A stretch of DNA of 64,000 nucleotides. Origin: Bauldia litoralis (lineage in GTDB: Bacteria; Pseudomonadota; Alphaproteobacteria; Rhizobiales; Kaistiaceae). Position 1 is the first letter of the stretch; each line of letters opens with the position of its first letter. The stretch spans positions 372,001-436,000 of the forward strand of contig NZ_FMXQ01000005.1 of the NCBI RefSeq assembly GCF_900104485.1, given 5' to 3'. Shown piece after piece: positions 15,638 to 24,658 of the stretch. A model generated the notes under the pieces. It saw only the letters and a program-made list of their open reading frames with translations. It was not told the DNA's origin and made no database searches. Both the position numbers and the translations under genes were made by a program.

Positions 15638-17136
15638 GCGACCTCCTCACCTTCGAGGGTCTGTCGAAGGCCTGGTTCGGCGTCCCGGCCGTCTCCGACC
15701 TCGACTATGCCCTGCGCGAGAACTCCCTGCTCGGCGTGATCGGTCAGAACGGCGCCGGCAAGTCGACCCTGATGAACATGATCGGCGGCATCGTCCAGCC
15801 AAGCGGCGGCCGGATGCTGTGGCGCGGCGCGCCGTATGCGCCGCAATCCGCCGCCGACGCCAGCAAGGTCGGCATCGCCTTCATCCATCAGGAACTGAAT
15901 CTCTTCACCAACCTCTCGGTCGCCGAGAATCTTTATGTCGACGGCTTCCCCCGTAAGTTCGGCATCATCGACTGGGCGGCGATCAACGAGCGGACCCGCA
16001 GCATCCTGCAAAGGCTCTCGCTCGACGACGTCGAACCGTCGGTCAAGGTCGGGCAGCTGTCGCCCGGCGAACGCCAGTTGGTCGAAATCGCCAGGGCGCT
16101 CCACAACGAGGCGCAACTGATCATTTTCGACGAGCCGACCACCTCGCTCACCCATCGCGAGACCGAGCGGCTGTTCGAGACGATCGCGACGCTGCGCGAG
16201 GAAGGGCGGACCATCGTCTATATCTCGCACATCCTCGGCGACGTGCAGTCGATCTCTGACGGCATCGCGGTGCTGCGCGACGGACGGCTGGTCGACCACG
16301 GCGCGGCAGCCGACTTTCCGGTCTCGCGGATGATCAAGTCGATGATCGGACGCGATCTCGGCGGCCTTTTTCCGCCGCGCAGCAACCAGCCGGACAGCGA
16401 CCTGATCCTCAGCGCCCGGTCGATCGGCCAGCCGGGTGTCCTGGAAAAGGCGTCAATCGATGTCCGCAAGGGCGAAGTCCTGGGCCTCTTCGGCCTGATG
16501 GGCGCCGGGCGAAGCGAGCTCGCCCGCGTCCTCTTCGGACTCGATCCGCACGCCACCGGCGACATCCTGCTCAACGGCCAGCCCCTGACCGGCGGACCGC
16601 GCAACCGCATCGCCGCCGGCATGGCCTTCGTCACGGAGAACCGCCGCGAGGAAGGGCTGATGCTCGATGCCTCGATCGCCGACAACCTGGCGCTGGTCTC
16701 GATCGACCGGTTCGGGCGCAAGCCCTTCGCGCTGGTCGATATGGAGGCGCTCTCGACCCGGACCGAGGCGATGAAGGCGGAGCTGTCGATCAAGGCCGGC
16801 AACATCGCCCGGCAGGCAGCGAAGACGCTGTCGGGCGGCAACCAGCAGAAGGTCGTCATCGGCAAATGGCAGATGCAATCGCCGAAGCTGTTCATCCTCG
16901 ACGAGCCGACCCGCGGCGTCGATGTCGGGGCGAAATACGAGATCTACACGCTGGTCGACCGCATCGCCGCGGATGGTGGCGGCGTCCTGATGATCTCCTC
17001 GGAGCTCGACGAGTTGCTCGGCATGGCGGACCGGATCGTGGTGATGAACCGCGGCGAGGTGATCGGCTCGGTCGACCGGGCGGACTTCGACCGCGAGAAG
17101 CTCCTGGCCATGGCATTCCGTGAGGTGACGGCATGA
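15634..17136 (+). CDS. Sugar ABC transporter ATP-binding protein (RbsA type)
   Basis: Tandem-ATPase subunit, 500 residues. First domain: Walker A GQNGAGKST, signature LSPGERQ, Walker B LIIFDEPTTSL. Second domain: the usual degenerate Walker A GLMGAGRSEL, signature LSGGNQQK, Walker B LFILDEPTRGVD. The weak second P-loop is normal for RbsA-like proteins. It powers import through the two permeases around it and overlaps both by 4 bases. No unusual insertion was seen. Confidence 0.96.
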   Translation: MSDLLTFEGLSKAWFGVPAVSDLDYALRENSLLGVIGQNGAGKSTLMNMIGGIVQPSGGRMLWRGAPYAPQSAADASKVGIAFIHQELNLFTNLSVAENLYVDGFPRKFGIIDWAAINERTRSILQRLSLDDVEPSVKVGQLSPGERQLVEIARALHNEAQLIIFDEPTTSLTHRETERLFETIATLREEGRTIVYISHILGDVQSISDGIAVLRDGRLVDHGAAADFPVSRMIKSMIGRDLGGLFPPRSNQPDSDLILSARSIGQPGVLEKASIDVRKGEVLGLFGLMGAGRSELARVLFGLDPHATGDILLNGQPLTGGPRNRIAAGMAFVTENRREEGLMLDASIADNLALVSIDRFGRKPFALVDMEALSTRTEAMKAELSIKAGNIARQAAKTLSGGNQQKVVIGKWQMQSPKLFILDEPTRGVDVGAKYEIYTLVDRIAADGGGVLMISSELDELLGMADRIVVMNRGEVIGSVDRADFDREKLLAMAFREVTA

Positions 17137-18113
17137 TCAAGTCGCTCGAAAAGGCATCGGACTTCCTGTTCCGCAACGCCACCTACGTCATCTTCGCCTG
17201 CGTTCTCCTCTATTACGGCCTCCAGGCGCCGTCCTTCCTGTCGGTGGAGAGCCTGTCGAACATCGTCAAGCAGGCTTCCTTCATCGGCATCGCCGCCATC
17301 GGCATGACCTTCGTCCTGTTGACGGCCGGCATCGACCTGTCGGTCGGCGCAGTCATGTTCCTGGCGCCGCTGATCGCCGGCTATGCGATGCGCGACCTCG
17401 GCGTTCCGGTACCGGTCGGACTGCTGGTCGCCGTGTTGACCGGCGTCCTGCTCGGCGCGATCAACGCCATCCTGATCGTCCGGCTCAAGGTCGTTCCCTT
17501 CATCACCACGCTCGCCACGCTCTTCCTCTTCCGGGGATTCGGCACGTGGCTGACCAGTTCGCAGCAGTTCGATTTCCCCGAGGAGATTCGCCGCTTCGGG
17601 CTGTCGACGGTGCTGGGCGTGCCGACACCGCTGATCGTCTTCGCGATCGTCGCGCTCGCCGCCCATGTGGTCCTGGCCCACACGGCCTTCGGGCGGCAGG
17701 TCTACGCCTTCGGCAACTCGCCGGAGGGTGCGCGCAAGGCTGGGCTGAGCGCGGAGTGGATCCAGGCCCGGGTCTTCATCATCTGTTCGGCCTGCGCCGC
17801 CTTGTCCGGGTTCATGCTGATCGCCCAGATCGGACGACTCGACGTGGCGTTCGGCGAGGGCAGCGAATTCGACGTGATCGCCGCCGCGGTGCTGGGCGGC
17901 GCCAGCCTGTTCGGCGGCATCGGCTCGGCCTTCGGCGCGGTCGTCGGCGCGACGCTGATCCAGACGGTCAAGCTCGGGTTGGTCTTCACCGGAGTGAACC
18001 TGTATCTTCAGCCGATCATGCTGGGCCTCATCATCTTCGTCGCCGTTCTCGTTGACGGCGTCCGGGAAAAGCGATTGCTTGCGCTCCTCAAACGCACGAT
18101 CCGGCCGGTGTGA
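17133..18113 (+). CDS. Sugar ABC transporter permease (second)
   Basis: A second RbsC-type permease, 326 residues, about 9-10 membrane segments. Landmarks are GMTFVLLTAGIDLSVGAVMF and AAVLGGASLFGGIGSAFGAV. Two different permeases flanking one tandem ATPase suggest a heterodimeric channel, as in AI-2 (LsrCD) or some pentose systems. Its stop overlaps the GTG of the regulator frame by 4 bases. Confidence 0.95.
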   Translation: MIKSLEKASDFLFRNATYVIFACVLLYYGLQAPSFLSVESLSNIVKQASFIGIAAIGMTFVLLTAGIDLSVGAVMFLAPLIAGYAMRDLGVPVPVGLLVAVLTGVLLGAINAILIVRLKVVPFITTLATLFLFRGFGTWLTSSQQFDFPEEIRRFGLSTVLGVPTPLIVFAIVALAAHVVLAHTAFGRQVYAFGNSPEGARKAGLSAEWIQARVFIICSACAALSGFMLIAQIGRLDVAFGEGSEFDVIAAAVLGGASLFGGIGSAFGAVVGATLIQTVKLGLVFTGVNLYLQPIMLGLIIFVAVLVDGVREKRLLALLKRTIRPV

Positions 18114-18142
18114 TCAATCAGACCAGCCGACCAGAGAGACGA

Positions 18143-18916
18143 ATGAACGCGAATGCCTCGACACGCCCGAGCAAGACCATGGTGACCAAGCGCGCCCCCG
18201 AACAGATCCAGCGGCGCCGCCTGTCGCAGGAAGTGATGGACAGGCTGATCAGCCTGATCGAGGACGACGGCCTGACCGCCGGCGACCAGTTACCGTCGGA
18301 ACGCGACCTCATGGACCGCTATGGCGTCGGCCGCCCGGCGGTCCGCGAAGCCCTGCAGAACATGGCGAATGTCGGCCTTGTCACCCTCACCCAGGGCGAA
18401 CGGGCGCGGGTTGCCGCGCCGAGCTTTTCCAACCTGATGCAGGCGGTGTCGCTAACGACCAGCGGCATCCTGCGGACCTCGAAGGAAGGGCTCACCGACC
18501 TCAAGGAGGCGCGGCTCCTGTTCGAGTCGCAGATGGTGCGGCTCGCCGCCGAGCGCGCGACGAATGCCGATCTTGAGCGCCTCGAGCAGCGCTTCCGCGA
18601 CCACAGCGGCGCGCAGGCGGACCTCGCCGACTTCCTCCGCCATGACATGCTGTTCCATCGCGAGATCGCCGCGATCACCAACAATTCGATCTTCCCGAAT
18701 CTCAGCGAGGCGCTGATGGGATGGCTGAGCGAGTTTCACCGACACCTCGTGAGCGTGCCGGGCGCCGAGCAATTGACGCTGTCCGAGCACGAATCAATTC
18801 TCGTGGCGGTGAAGGCCCGCGACCCGGACGCGGCCGAGACCGCGATGCGCAACCACCTCACCCGCGCCAACAAGCTCTATCAGCACATTGAAGCGGTCTC
18901 CAGGAAAGCCACCTGA
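18143..18916 (+). CDS. FadR/GntR-family regulator, NanR-like (FCD domain)
   Basis: Winged-helix N-terminus (QLPSERDLMDRYGVGRPAVR, then LVTLTQGERARVAAPS) and all-helical FCD ligand-binding domain with metal-site histidines (FLRHDMLFHREIA, MRNHLTRANKLY). It resembles E. coli NanR along its length, including the QGERARV wing. The ATG at 18143 has a GAGAG ribosome site; a GTG at 18110 overlapping the permease stop is the alternative. It closes the operon whose promoter carries a NanR-type triple hexamer (12112-12135), so it is probably the autoregulating repressor. The inducer is unknown, since no sialic acid lyase or kinase genes are present. Confidence 0.92.
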   Translation: MNANASTRPSKTMVTKRAPEQIQRRRLSQEVMDRLISLIEDDGLTAGDQLPSERDLMDRYGVGRPAVREALQNMANVGLVTLTQGERARVAAPSFSNLMQAVSLTTSGILRTSKEGLTDLKEARLLFESQMVRLAAERATNADLERLEQRFRDHSGAQADLADFLRHDMLFHREIAAITNNSIFPNLSEALMGWLSEFHRHLVSVPGAEQLTLSEHESILVAVKARDPDAAETAMRNHLTRANKLYQHIEAVSRKAT

Positions 18917-18959
18917 GAGAAGAGCCCGACAGCGCAGGCCCGCCATTTGACCCCGGCGG

Positions 18960-19964
18960 TCAGCGCACCGGCGCGCAACTGTCGCCGACCACCAGCGCCG
19001 GCTGGAAGACCACCGTCCGGCCTGGCGTCTCGACGGTGCCGCGCATCCGGTCGACCAGCATGCGCATCGCCTCGCCGGTCATCTCGAGCACCGGATGCTC
19101 GGTGCGGGTCAGCCGCGGCTTGATGCCGCCGATGCCGGCGATGTTGTCGGTCGAGGCGACCGAGATATCCTCCGGGCAGCGCAGGCCGAGATCGGAAATG
19201 GCGCGCATCGTGCCGAGCGCCATCACGCCGTTGGCGACGTAGAGCGCGCTCGGCCGGTCGGGCCGTTGCAGCAGGTCGCGCGCCACCGAATAGGCGACGT
19301 CCTCGCGAAACGCGCCGGAGCGGACATGGTCCGGCGACGGCGCCAGGCCACGCGCCTGCATCGCCATCAGCATCCCGTCATAACGGCCGCGCCCGGTCGA
19401 CAGGTGCAGCGGCCCGGTGATCGAGCCGATCCGGGTATGGCCGAGGTCGAGCAGGTAGCTGGTCGCCCGTTCGCCTGCCGAGCGGTTGTCGATCGACACC
19501 GTGTCGAGGCCGGGATCGTCGACCGAGCGCCCGAGCAGCACGACCGGCGCGCCCTCGCGCAGCCGGCCGGCGCTGTAATCCTCCGCGCCGCCGACCGGAA
19601 CGATCACCGAGCCATCGCAGCCGAGCGCGCGAATGCGGTCGATGACGCCCTTCTCGGTATCGGGATTCTCGTCGCTGTTGAAGACGACGACGGAGTAGCC
19701 CCACTTGGCGGCGGCGGCCTCGGCGGCCCAGACGATGCGGGCATAGAAGGGGTTGGCGAGATCGGCGACCGCCAGGGCGATCAGCTGCGTCCTGCCATGC
19801 TTCAGGTTGCGCGCCACCTGCGACGGCGCATAGCGCAGGTCGCTGACCGCCTTGAGCACGCGCTGGCGCAGATCCGGGCTGACATAGGCGGATTCATTGA
19901 TGACGGCCGACACGGTAGCGGTGGAGACGCCGGCGGCCTTGGCTACGTCGCGAATGGTCGTCAT
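18960..19964 (-). CDS. LacI-family transcriptional repressor
   Basis: A 334-residue sugar-responsive repressor. The N-terminal helix-turn-helix TIRDVAKAAGVSTATVSAVI and hinge helix (PSQVARNLKHGRT) are standard, followed by a Peripla_BP-like effector domain. The ATG at 19964 is favoured over a GTG two codons earlier, because AAGGG sits at suitable spacing. It is divergent from the second sugar ABC operon; two palindromes with the LacI-type centre lie in the intergenic region, one beside its own start, so control of both directions is likely. It is convergent with the preceding NanR-like gene, 43 bases apart. Confidence 0.95.
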   Translation of the reverse strand: MTTIRDVAKAAGVSTATVSAVINESAYVSPDLRQRVLKAVSDLRYAPSQVARNLKHGRTQLIALAVADLANPFYARIVWAAEAAAAKWGYSVVVFNSDENPDTEKGVIDRIRALGCDGSVIVPVGGAEDYSAGRLREGAPVVLLGRSVDDPGLDTVSIDNRSAGERATSYLLDLGHTRIGSITGPLHLSTGRGRYDGMLMAMQARGLAPSPDHVRSGAFREDVAYSVARDLLQRPDRPSALYVANGVMALGTMRAISDLGLRCPEDISVASTDNIAGIGGIKPRLTRTEHPVLEMTGEAMRMLVDRMRGTVETPGRTVVFQPALVVGDSCAPVR

Positions 19965-19974
19965 CGGCACCCTT

Positions 19975-19990
19975 AGCTAAACGGTTCGCC
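19975..19990. promoter_or_regulatory. LacI-family operator 1
   Basis: AGCTAAACGGTTCGCC: near-palindrome with the centre AAACGGTT common to LacI-family sites. It lies 11 bases upstream of the repressor ATG. It shares 13 of 16 positions with the second site at 20073. Confidence 0.75.
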
Positions 19991-20072
19991 AATGTGTCCA
20001 ATCGTACGATGGCTGTCTAGAGCCATTCTGATTGGATTTCTGCTTGCGCTTGGCTGCCTAATCCGCAAATGT

Positions 20073-20088
20073 AGCGAAACGGTTAGCT
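20073..20088. promoter_or_regulatory. LacI-family operator 2
   Basis: AGCGAAACGGTTAGCT: near-palindrome with the same centre as the site at 19975, placed 47 bases before the binding-protein start. The distance between site centres (98 bases) would allow looping. Confidence 0.78.
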
Positions 20089-20134
20089 GAGCGCCCCCAT
20101 CCGGGCGCCGACCGAGTTAGGGAGCGAGACACTC

Positions 20135-21076
20135 ATGAAAAAGATTTCAGGCGGCATCCTTGCCGCGGCCCTCGCCGTCGCCGCCAGCACGGCGATGGCA
20201 CAGGACAAGCCGGTGATCGGCGTCGTGTCGATCAGTGCCACCGAGGCCAACAATGCCCGCTACATCGAAGGTGCAAAAAAGGCCGCCGATGAACTGGGCT
20301 TCGAGGTCAGCGTCATCGACGCGGCCGGCAGCGCGGACCAGGCCAACGCCGCCATCGAGAACTTCGCCCAGATCGGCGCCTATGGCATCGTCGACATGGT
20401 GTTCCCGTGGTCGTCGATCGCCGGCGGCCTCGACGCGGCGAAGAAGGCCGACATCCCGGTCGTCACCTGGGGCGGCGGGCTCGGCGGCTCTGTCGCCGCA
20501 ACCAACGGTTCGGGCGGCCCGATGGTGGTGCCGGTCAACGAACTGATGCTGAAGAACATGGACGGCAAGGGCGCCATCCTCGAACTCACCTACCGGACCG
20601 GCGAAGTCTGCCGCAACCGCGAGGTCGAGCTCGACAAGGCGCTCGAGGCCTATCCCGACATCGAGGTCACCAAGAACGAAGTCCGCATCCCGGGCTACTT
20701 CGAGGACGGCGCGCAATATGCCAATGCCTGGCTCGCCAGCCGCCCGGCCGGCGAGCAGAATCTCGCCATCTGGGGCTGCTGGGACGACCCGGCGATCGGC
20801 GCCATCGGTTCGCTGCGCTCGCAGGGCCGTGACGATGTCGGCGTCTATGGCGTCAATGGCAACGCCCAGGCGCTCGAGAATATCAAGAATGGCCACATGA
20901 CCGCGACCGCCTGGCAGGATAGCTTCACCGAGGGATACAACATGGTGAAGATGCTGAAGGAGATCAAAGAGGCGGGCGACGCTTGGGAAGCCAAGGCCGT
21001 CGAAGTCCCGGCCGTGCTGGTCACCCAGGATACGGTCGATGCGTTCCTCAGCGAGCATCCGGAAGCCATCAACTAG
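20135..21076 (+). CDS. Sugar ABC transporter substrate-binding protein
   Basis: Periplasmic RbsB-type binding protein, 313 residues, with signal peptide MKKISGGILAAALAVAASTA ending at AMAQ. The fold is indicated by ARYIEGAKKAADELGFEV and AAGSADQANAAIENFAQIGA and by the closing NGNAQALENIKNGHMTATAW. Strong ribosome site GGGAGCGAG precedes the ATG. First gene of the operon controlled by the divergent LacI-type repressor. The ligand cannot be named from sequence. Confidence 0.94.
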   Translation: MKKISGGILAAALAVAASTAMAQDKPVIGVVSISATEANNARYIEGAKKAADELGFEVSVIDAAGSADQANAAIENFAQIGAYGIVDMVFPWSSIAGGLDAAKKADIPVVTWGGGLGGSVAATNGSGGPMVVPVNELMLKNMDGKGAILELTYRTGEVCRNREVELDKALEAYPDIEVTKNEVRIPGYFEDGAQYANAWLASRPAGEQNLAIWGCWDDPAIGAIGSLRSQGRDDVGVYGVNGNAQALENIKNGHMTATAWQDSFTEGYNMVKMLKEIKEAGDAWEAKAVEVPAVLVTQDTVDAFLSEHPEAIN

Positions 21077-21088
21077 GCCGGCAGCAGC

Positions 21089-22660
21089 TTGAACGACCTG
21101 AATGCGTCCGACACGCAAACGCGAATGGGGACGGCAACGTCCCCATTCGTTGTCGCGCGGGACATCACCAAGAGTTTCGGCGGCGCAAAGGCGCTGAAGG
21201 GCGTCTCGATCGACATCGTGCCGGGCGAGGTGCATGGCCTGGTCGGCGCCAACGGCGCCGGGAAATCCACTCTCATCAAGATCCTCGCCGGCCTCGTCCA
21301 CCCCGACGGCGGCACGCTTGCCATTGATGGCAAGCCGACCGCGATCGAAACGCCGCACCAGGCGACCGACCTGGGGATGACCTTCATCCACCAGGAACTA
21401 GCCTTCATTCCCGGCATGACCGTGCTTCAGAACATCATGCTCGGCATCCCCAAGCCGACGCGGTTCGGGATGGTCGACTGGCGGGCGATCGAACGCGAGG
21501 TCGCGCCGATCGCCGCCCGGGTCGGCATCACCGCGCCGCTCGGCGCCAGCGTCAAGGGCCTGTCGACGGCCGAAAACTGGCTGATCAACATCTGCCGGGC
21601 GCTGGTCCGCAAGGCGCGGCTGATCGTCATGGACGAACCGACCGCCTCGCTGTCGGCCAGCGAGGCCGAGAAGCTGTTCACCATCGTCCGCGACCTATCG
21701 GCCTCCGGCGTCGCAGTGCTTTACGTCTCCCACCGGCTCGACGAGATCCTCGACCTCTGCGGCCGCGTCACCGTCTTCCGCGACGGCCAGTCGGTCGGGG
21801 AACTGTCCGGCAACGCCCTCACCCGCCAGGGCCTCGTCGAGGCGATCGTCGGCGGCGTCCCCCTCCACCACCCGCCGACGCGCCACGCCATCGCCGGCAG
21901 CAAGGTCGTCCTCAGCGTCCAGAATCTCGCCCGGGCGCCGCGTGTCCGCGGCATCAGCTTCGATCTCCACGAGGGCGAGGTGCTCGGCCTCGGCGGGCTG
22001 GTCGGCGCCGGCCGCACCGAGCTTGTCCGCCTGATCTACGGCGCCGACGCGTCCGACCACGGAATCATGACGCTTGACGGCAAGCCCTTCGCGCCGCGTA
22101 CGCCGCATGCCGCGGTCAAGGCCGGGCTCGGCCTCGTCCCCGAAGAGCGGCGCGCCGAAGGCCTGATCCTCACCAAGAGTCTCGCCTTCAATGTCAGCCT
22201 CGCCAACCTTCGCCGCATCATCGTCAGCCCGGCGCTGCCGATCATCAACGGGCGGGCCCGCACCAACCTGGCGCTCGACACCATCCGCGCGCTGTCGATC
22301 AAGACCGAGGGGCCGGAAACCCATGTCGGCCGGCTCAGCGGCGGCAACCAGCAGAAGGTGGTGATCGGCCGCTGGCTGCAGCGCGCGCCGCGCGTCCTGA
22401 TCCTCGACGAGCCGACGCGCGGCGTCGATGTCGGCGCACGCGGCGAGATCCACCGGCTGATCCGCAGCCTCGCCGAGAAGGGCCAGGCGATCCTCGTCGT
22501 CTCCTCCGAGCCTGACGAACTGCCCGACGTCTGCGACCGGGTGCTGGTCATGGCCGAAGGACGCATCGTGCGCGAACTGGCGGGCGATGCGGTGTCGCGC
22601 ACGGCAATCGTCGAAGCCAGCTACGCCGAAGACAAACATAACCAACGGAAATCCGCATGA
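21089..22660 (+). CDS. Sugar ABC transporter ATP-binding protein (RbsA type)
   Basis: Tandem ATPase, 523 residues from the TTG start used here; an ATG at 21125 (residue 13) is equally possible since neither has a strong ribosome site. First domain: Walker A GANGAGKST, Walker B LIVMDEPTASL, but its signature is degenerate (LSTAENWLINICRAL in place of LSGGQ). Second domain: Walker A GLVGAGRTEL, signature LSGGNQQKVVIGRW, Walker B VLILDEPTRGVD. The altered first signature is seen in some RbsA-type proteins. It overlaps the permease gene by 4 bases. Confidence 0.94.
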   Translation: MNDLNASDTQTRMGTATSPFVVARDITKSFGGAKALKGVSIDIVPGEVHGLVGANGAGKSTLIKILAGLVHPDGGTLAIDGKPTAIETPHQATDLGMTFIHQELAFIPGMTVLQNIMLGIPKPTRFGMVDWRAIEREVAPIAARVGITAPLGASVKGLSTAENWLINICRALVRKARLIVMDEPTASLSASEAEKLFTIVRDLSASGVAVLYVSHRLDEILDLCGRVTVFRDGQSVGELSGNALTRQGLVEAIVGGVPLHHPPTRHAIAGSKVVLSVQNLARAPRVRGISFDLHEGEVLGLGGLVGAGRTELVRLIYGADASDHGIMTLDGKPFAPRTPHAAVKAGLGLVPEERRAEGLILTKSLAFNVSLANLRRIIVSPALPIINGRARTNLALDTIRALSIKTEGPETHVGRLSGGNQQKVVIGRWLQRAPRVLILDEPTRGVDVGARGEIHRLIRSLAEKGQAILVVSSEPDELPDVCDRVLVMAEGRIVRELAGDAVSRTAIVEASYAEDKHNQRKSA

Positions 22661-23652
22661 GCGACCTCACCCTCGGCAGCCGCCATCTCAGCCCGGGCGC
22701 CAAGGCCGCGCTCGGCGCCTTCGCCCGATACGGCACGATCATCGGCCTCCTGGCGATGATCGCCGCCTTCTCGATCCTGTCGCCGCGCGCCTTCCCGACC
22801 CTCAACAATTTCACCAACGTCCTCAACCAGGCCTCGCTGGCGATGATCATCGCCGGCGGCCTGACGCTGGCGGTGATCGTCGGCGAGCTCGACCTGTCGA
22901 TCGGCTTCGCCGCGAGTTTCCACGGCATCCTCGTCACCGGGCTGATCGTCCAGAACGACCTGCCGATTCCGATCGCCATCCTCCTCGTCGTGGCGCTCGG
23001 CGCCTTTATCGGCCTGGTCAACGGCTTCATCGTCACCAAGATGCGCGTCAACTCGGTGATCGCCACACTCGGGGTCGGCACCATCATCACCGGCGCCGCC
23101 TTCGCCTATTCGGCCGGCGTGCCGATCGTCTCCGGCGTGCCGGAGGCCTTCCTGCAATTGTCGCTCGGCCGCTGGCTGTTCGATATCCCGAACAACATCG
23201 TCATCATGGTGCTGGTGCTCGGCTTCCTGTGGCTTCTGGTCGAGCGCACCGACATCGGCCAGCAGATCCAGGCGGTCGGCGGCAACGCCGCGGCAGCCCG
23301 GCTGGCCGGCATCAATGTCGACCGCGTCAAGACGCTGGGCTTCGTCATCTCCGGCATGTGCGCGGCGCTGACCGGCATCCTCCTCGCCTCGCGCCTCGGC
23401 AGCGGCACGACCAGCGCCGCCGATTCCTACCTGCTCACCGCCTTCGCCGCCGTGTTCCTCGGTTCGGCGACGTTGCGCGATGGCGAATTCCATATTCTCG
23501 GCACCCTGGTCGGGGCGTTGATCATCGCCATCGGCTTCAACGGCCTCAACATCTTCGGGGCGCCGACCTACAGCCAGTATGTCTTCCAGGGCGCGATCCT
23601 CATCGTCGCGGTGGGGATGTCGAGCCTCGGTCGCGTGCTGGCCGAGAGCTAA
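22657..23652 (+). CDS. Sugar ABC transporter permease
   Basis: RbsC-family membrane subunit, 331 residues, about 9-10 hydrophobic segments. Landmarks are GGLTLAVIVGELDLSIGFAA (Glu-Leu-Asp in place of the usual Gly-Ile-Asp) and AAVFLGSATLRDGEFHILGT. Only one permease is encoded, so the channel is probably a homodimer. It is followed 15 bases later by the metallo-hydrolase gene. Confidence 0.94.
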   Translation: MSDLTLGSRHLSPGAKAALGAFARYGTIIGLLAMIAAFSILSPRAFPTLNNFTNVLNQASLAMIIAGGLTLAVIVGELDLSIGFAASFHGILVTGLIVQNDLPIPIAILLVVALGAFIGLVNGFIVTKMRVNSVIATLGVGTIITGAAFAYSAGVPIVSGVPEAFLQLSLGRWLFDIPNNIVIMVLVLGFLWLLVERTDIGQQIQAVGGNAAAARLAGINVDRVKTLGFVISGMCAALTGILLASRLGSGTTSAADSYLLTAFAAVFLGSATLRDGEFHILGTLVGALIIAIGFNGLNIFGAPTYSQYVFQGAILIVAVGMSSLGRVLAES

Positions 23653-23667
23653 AGGGAGAAAAAGACC

Positions 23668-24498
23668 GTGGCCGATACCTGGGACCTCTTCGTTCTCGAA
23701 TATGCCCGTTCGCACCAGCAGCCGTGGGTCGACCTGATCAGCGGCATGTATGAAGACGGCAAGGTCGACCTGCCCTTCTCCTTCATGCTGGCGCAGCAGG
23801 GCGACCGCAACGTCCTCATCGACACCGGCTTCATGCAGGGCGAGGGAAGCTCCGGCTTCTCGGAGAAGTTCGGCGTGCCCAACTGGGTTTCGCCGGTGCG
23901 GATGCTTGAGGAAGTCGGCGTATCGGCCGACGCCGTCACCGACATCGTCATCACCCACGCCCATTTCGACCACATGGGATCGGTCGGCGAATTCCCCAAT
24001 GCCAACCTGATCATCCAGAAGAGCGAGCTGCTGACCTGGTACGAAGCGATCGCCCTGCCGAAGCGCTTCGGATACCTCACGGCGATCATCGATCCCGACA
24101 ACCTGAAGACGGCGCTCGAGGCGTCGATCGAGCATCGCGTCACCCTGGTCGACGGCGACAAGGACAACGTCCTGCCCGGCCTCCACGTCCGGCTCGGCTC
24201 CGGCCATACCGTCGGCCAGCAGTTCGTCATCGTCGAGACCGGCCGGGGCCGGCTGGTGGTCTCCGGCGACTGCGTCTATTCGCGAATGCAGATCACCGGG
24301 CGGGACAATGACGGTGTCTACATACCGCTCAACAATGCGACCGGCTGCGTCTGGGACCAGCTCAAGACCATCGACAAGATCAACACCGAGATCGGCGGCG
24401 ACCAGGAACGCCTGATCGTCCTCCATGACATCGATCGCTGGCCCGGCCTGCCGCTGGTGAAGGAAGTCGAGGGCTTCAAGATCGTCAAGGCGGGCTAG
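23668..24498 (+). CDS. MBL-fold metallo-hydrolase, lactonase-like
   Basis: A 276-residue metallo-beta-lactamase-fold hydrolase with the dinuclear metal motif ITHAHFDHMG, a further ligand His in LGSGHTVGQQF and Asp in VSGDCVYSR. This layout resembles quorum-quenching N-acyl-homoserine lactonases and related sugar-lactone hydrolases. It begins with GTG after AGGGAGAAAAAG and is the last gene of the LacI-controlled sugar operon. That placement favours hydrolysis of a lactone or ester derived from the imported compound over signal degradation, but this is inference. Confidence 0.9.
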   Translation: MADTWDLFVLEYARSHQQPWVDLISGMYEDGKVDLPFSFMLAQQGDRNVLIDTGFMQGEGSSGFSEKFGVPNWVSPVRMLEEVGVSADAVTDIVITHAHFDHMGSVGEFPNANLIIQKSELLTWYEAIALPKRFGYLTAIIDPDNLKTALEASIEHRVTLVDGDKDNVLPGLHVRLGSGHTVGQQFVIVETGRGRLVVSGDCVYSRMQITGRDNDGVYIPLNNATGCVWDQLKTIDKINTEIGGDQERLIVLHDIDRWPGLPLVKEVEGFKIVKAG

Positions 24499-24520
24499 GC
24501 CGCGCCTGCAATCCGCCGAT

Positions 24521-24537
24521 CCGGGCCGAAGGCCCGG
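24521..24537. terminator. Hairpin after sugar operon
   Basis: CCGGGCC (24521-24527), loop GAA, GGCCCGG (24531-24537): perfect 7-bp stem 23 bases after the hydrolase stop. No U tract follows, so it is either a weak terminator or an RNA-stabilising end. Confidence 0.5.
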
Positions 24538-24658
24538 CCGGCGATATCCCCTTGCCGAATCGTTAACGGAAGCCGCCTAGGCTCCCGTGCAATCAGGCGA
24601 CGGCACGCCCGGCGGCATGCCCTCGTGCGCCACCATACGACGGGCTTCGAAGGACGGA

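Noticed and set aside
18143-18916. Naming the regulator nanR and the operon a sialic acid system
   Set aside because: DNA-recognition similarity is good, but no lyase, epimerase or kinase of sialate use is present and the importer is of ribose type. Only 'NanR-like' is supported.
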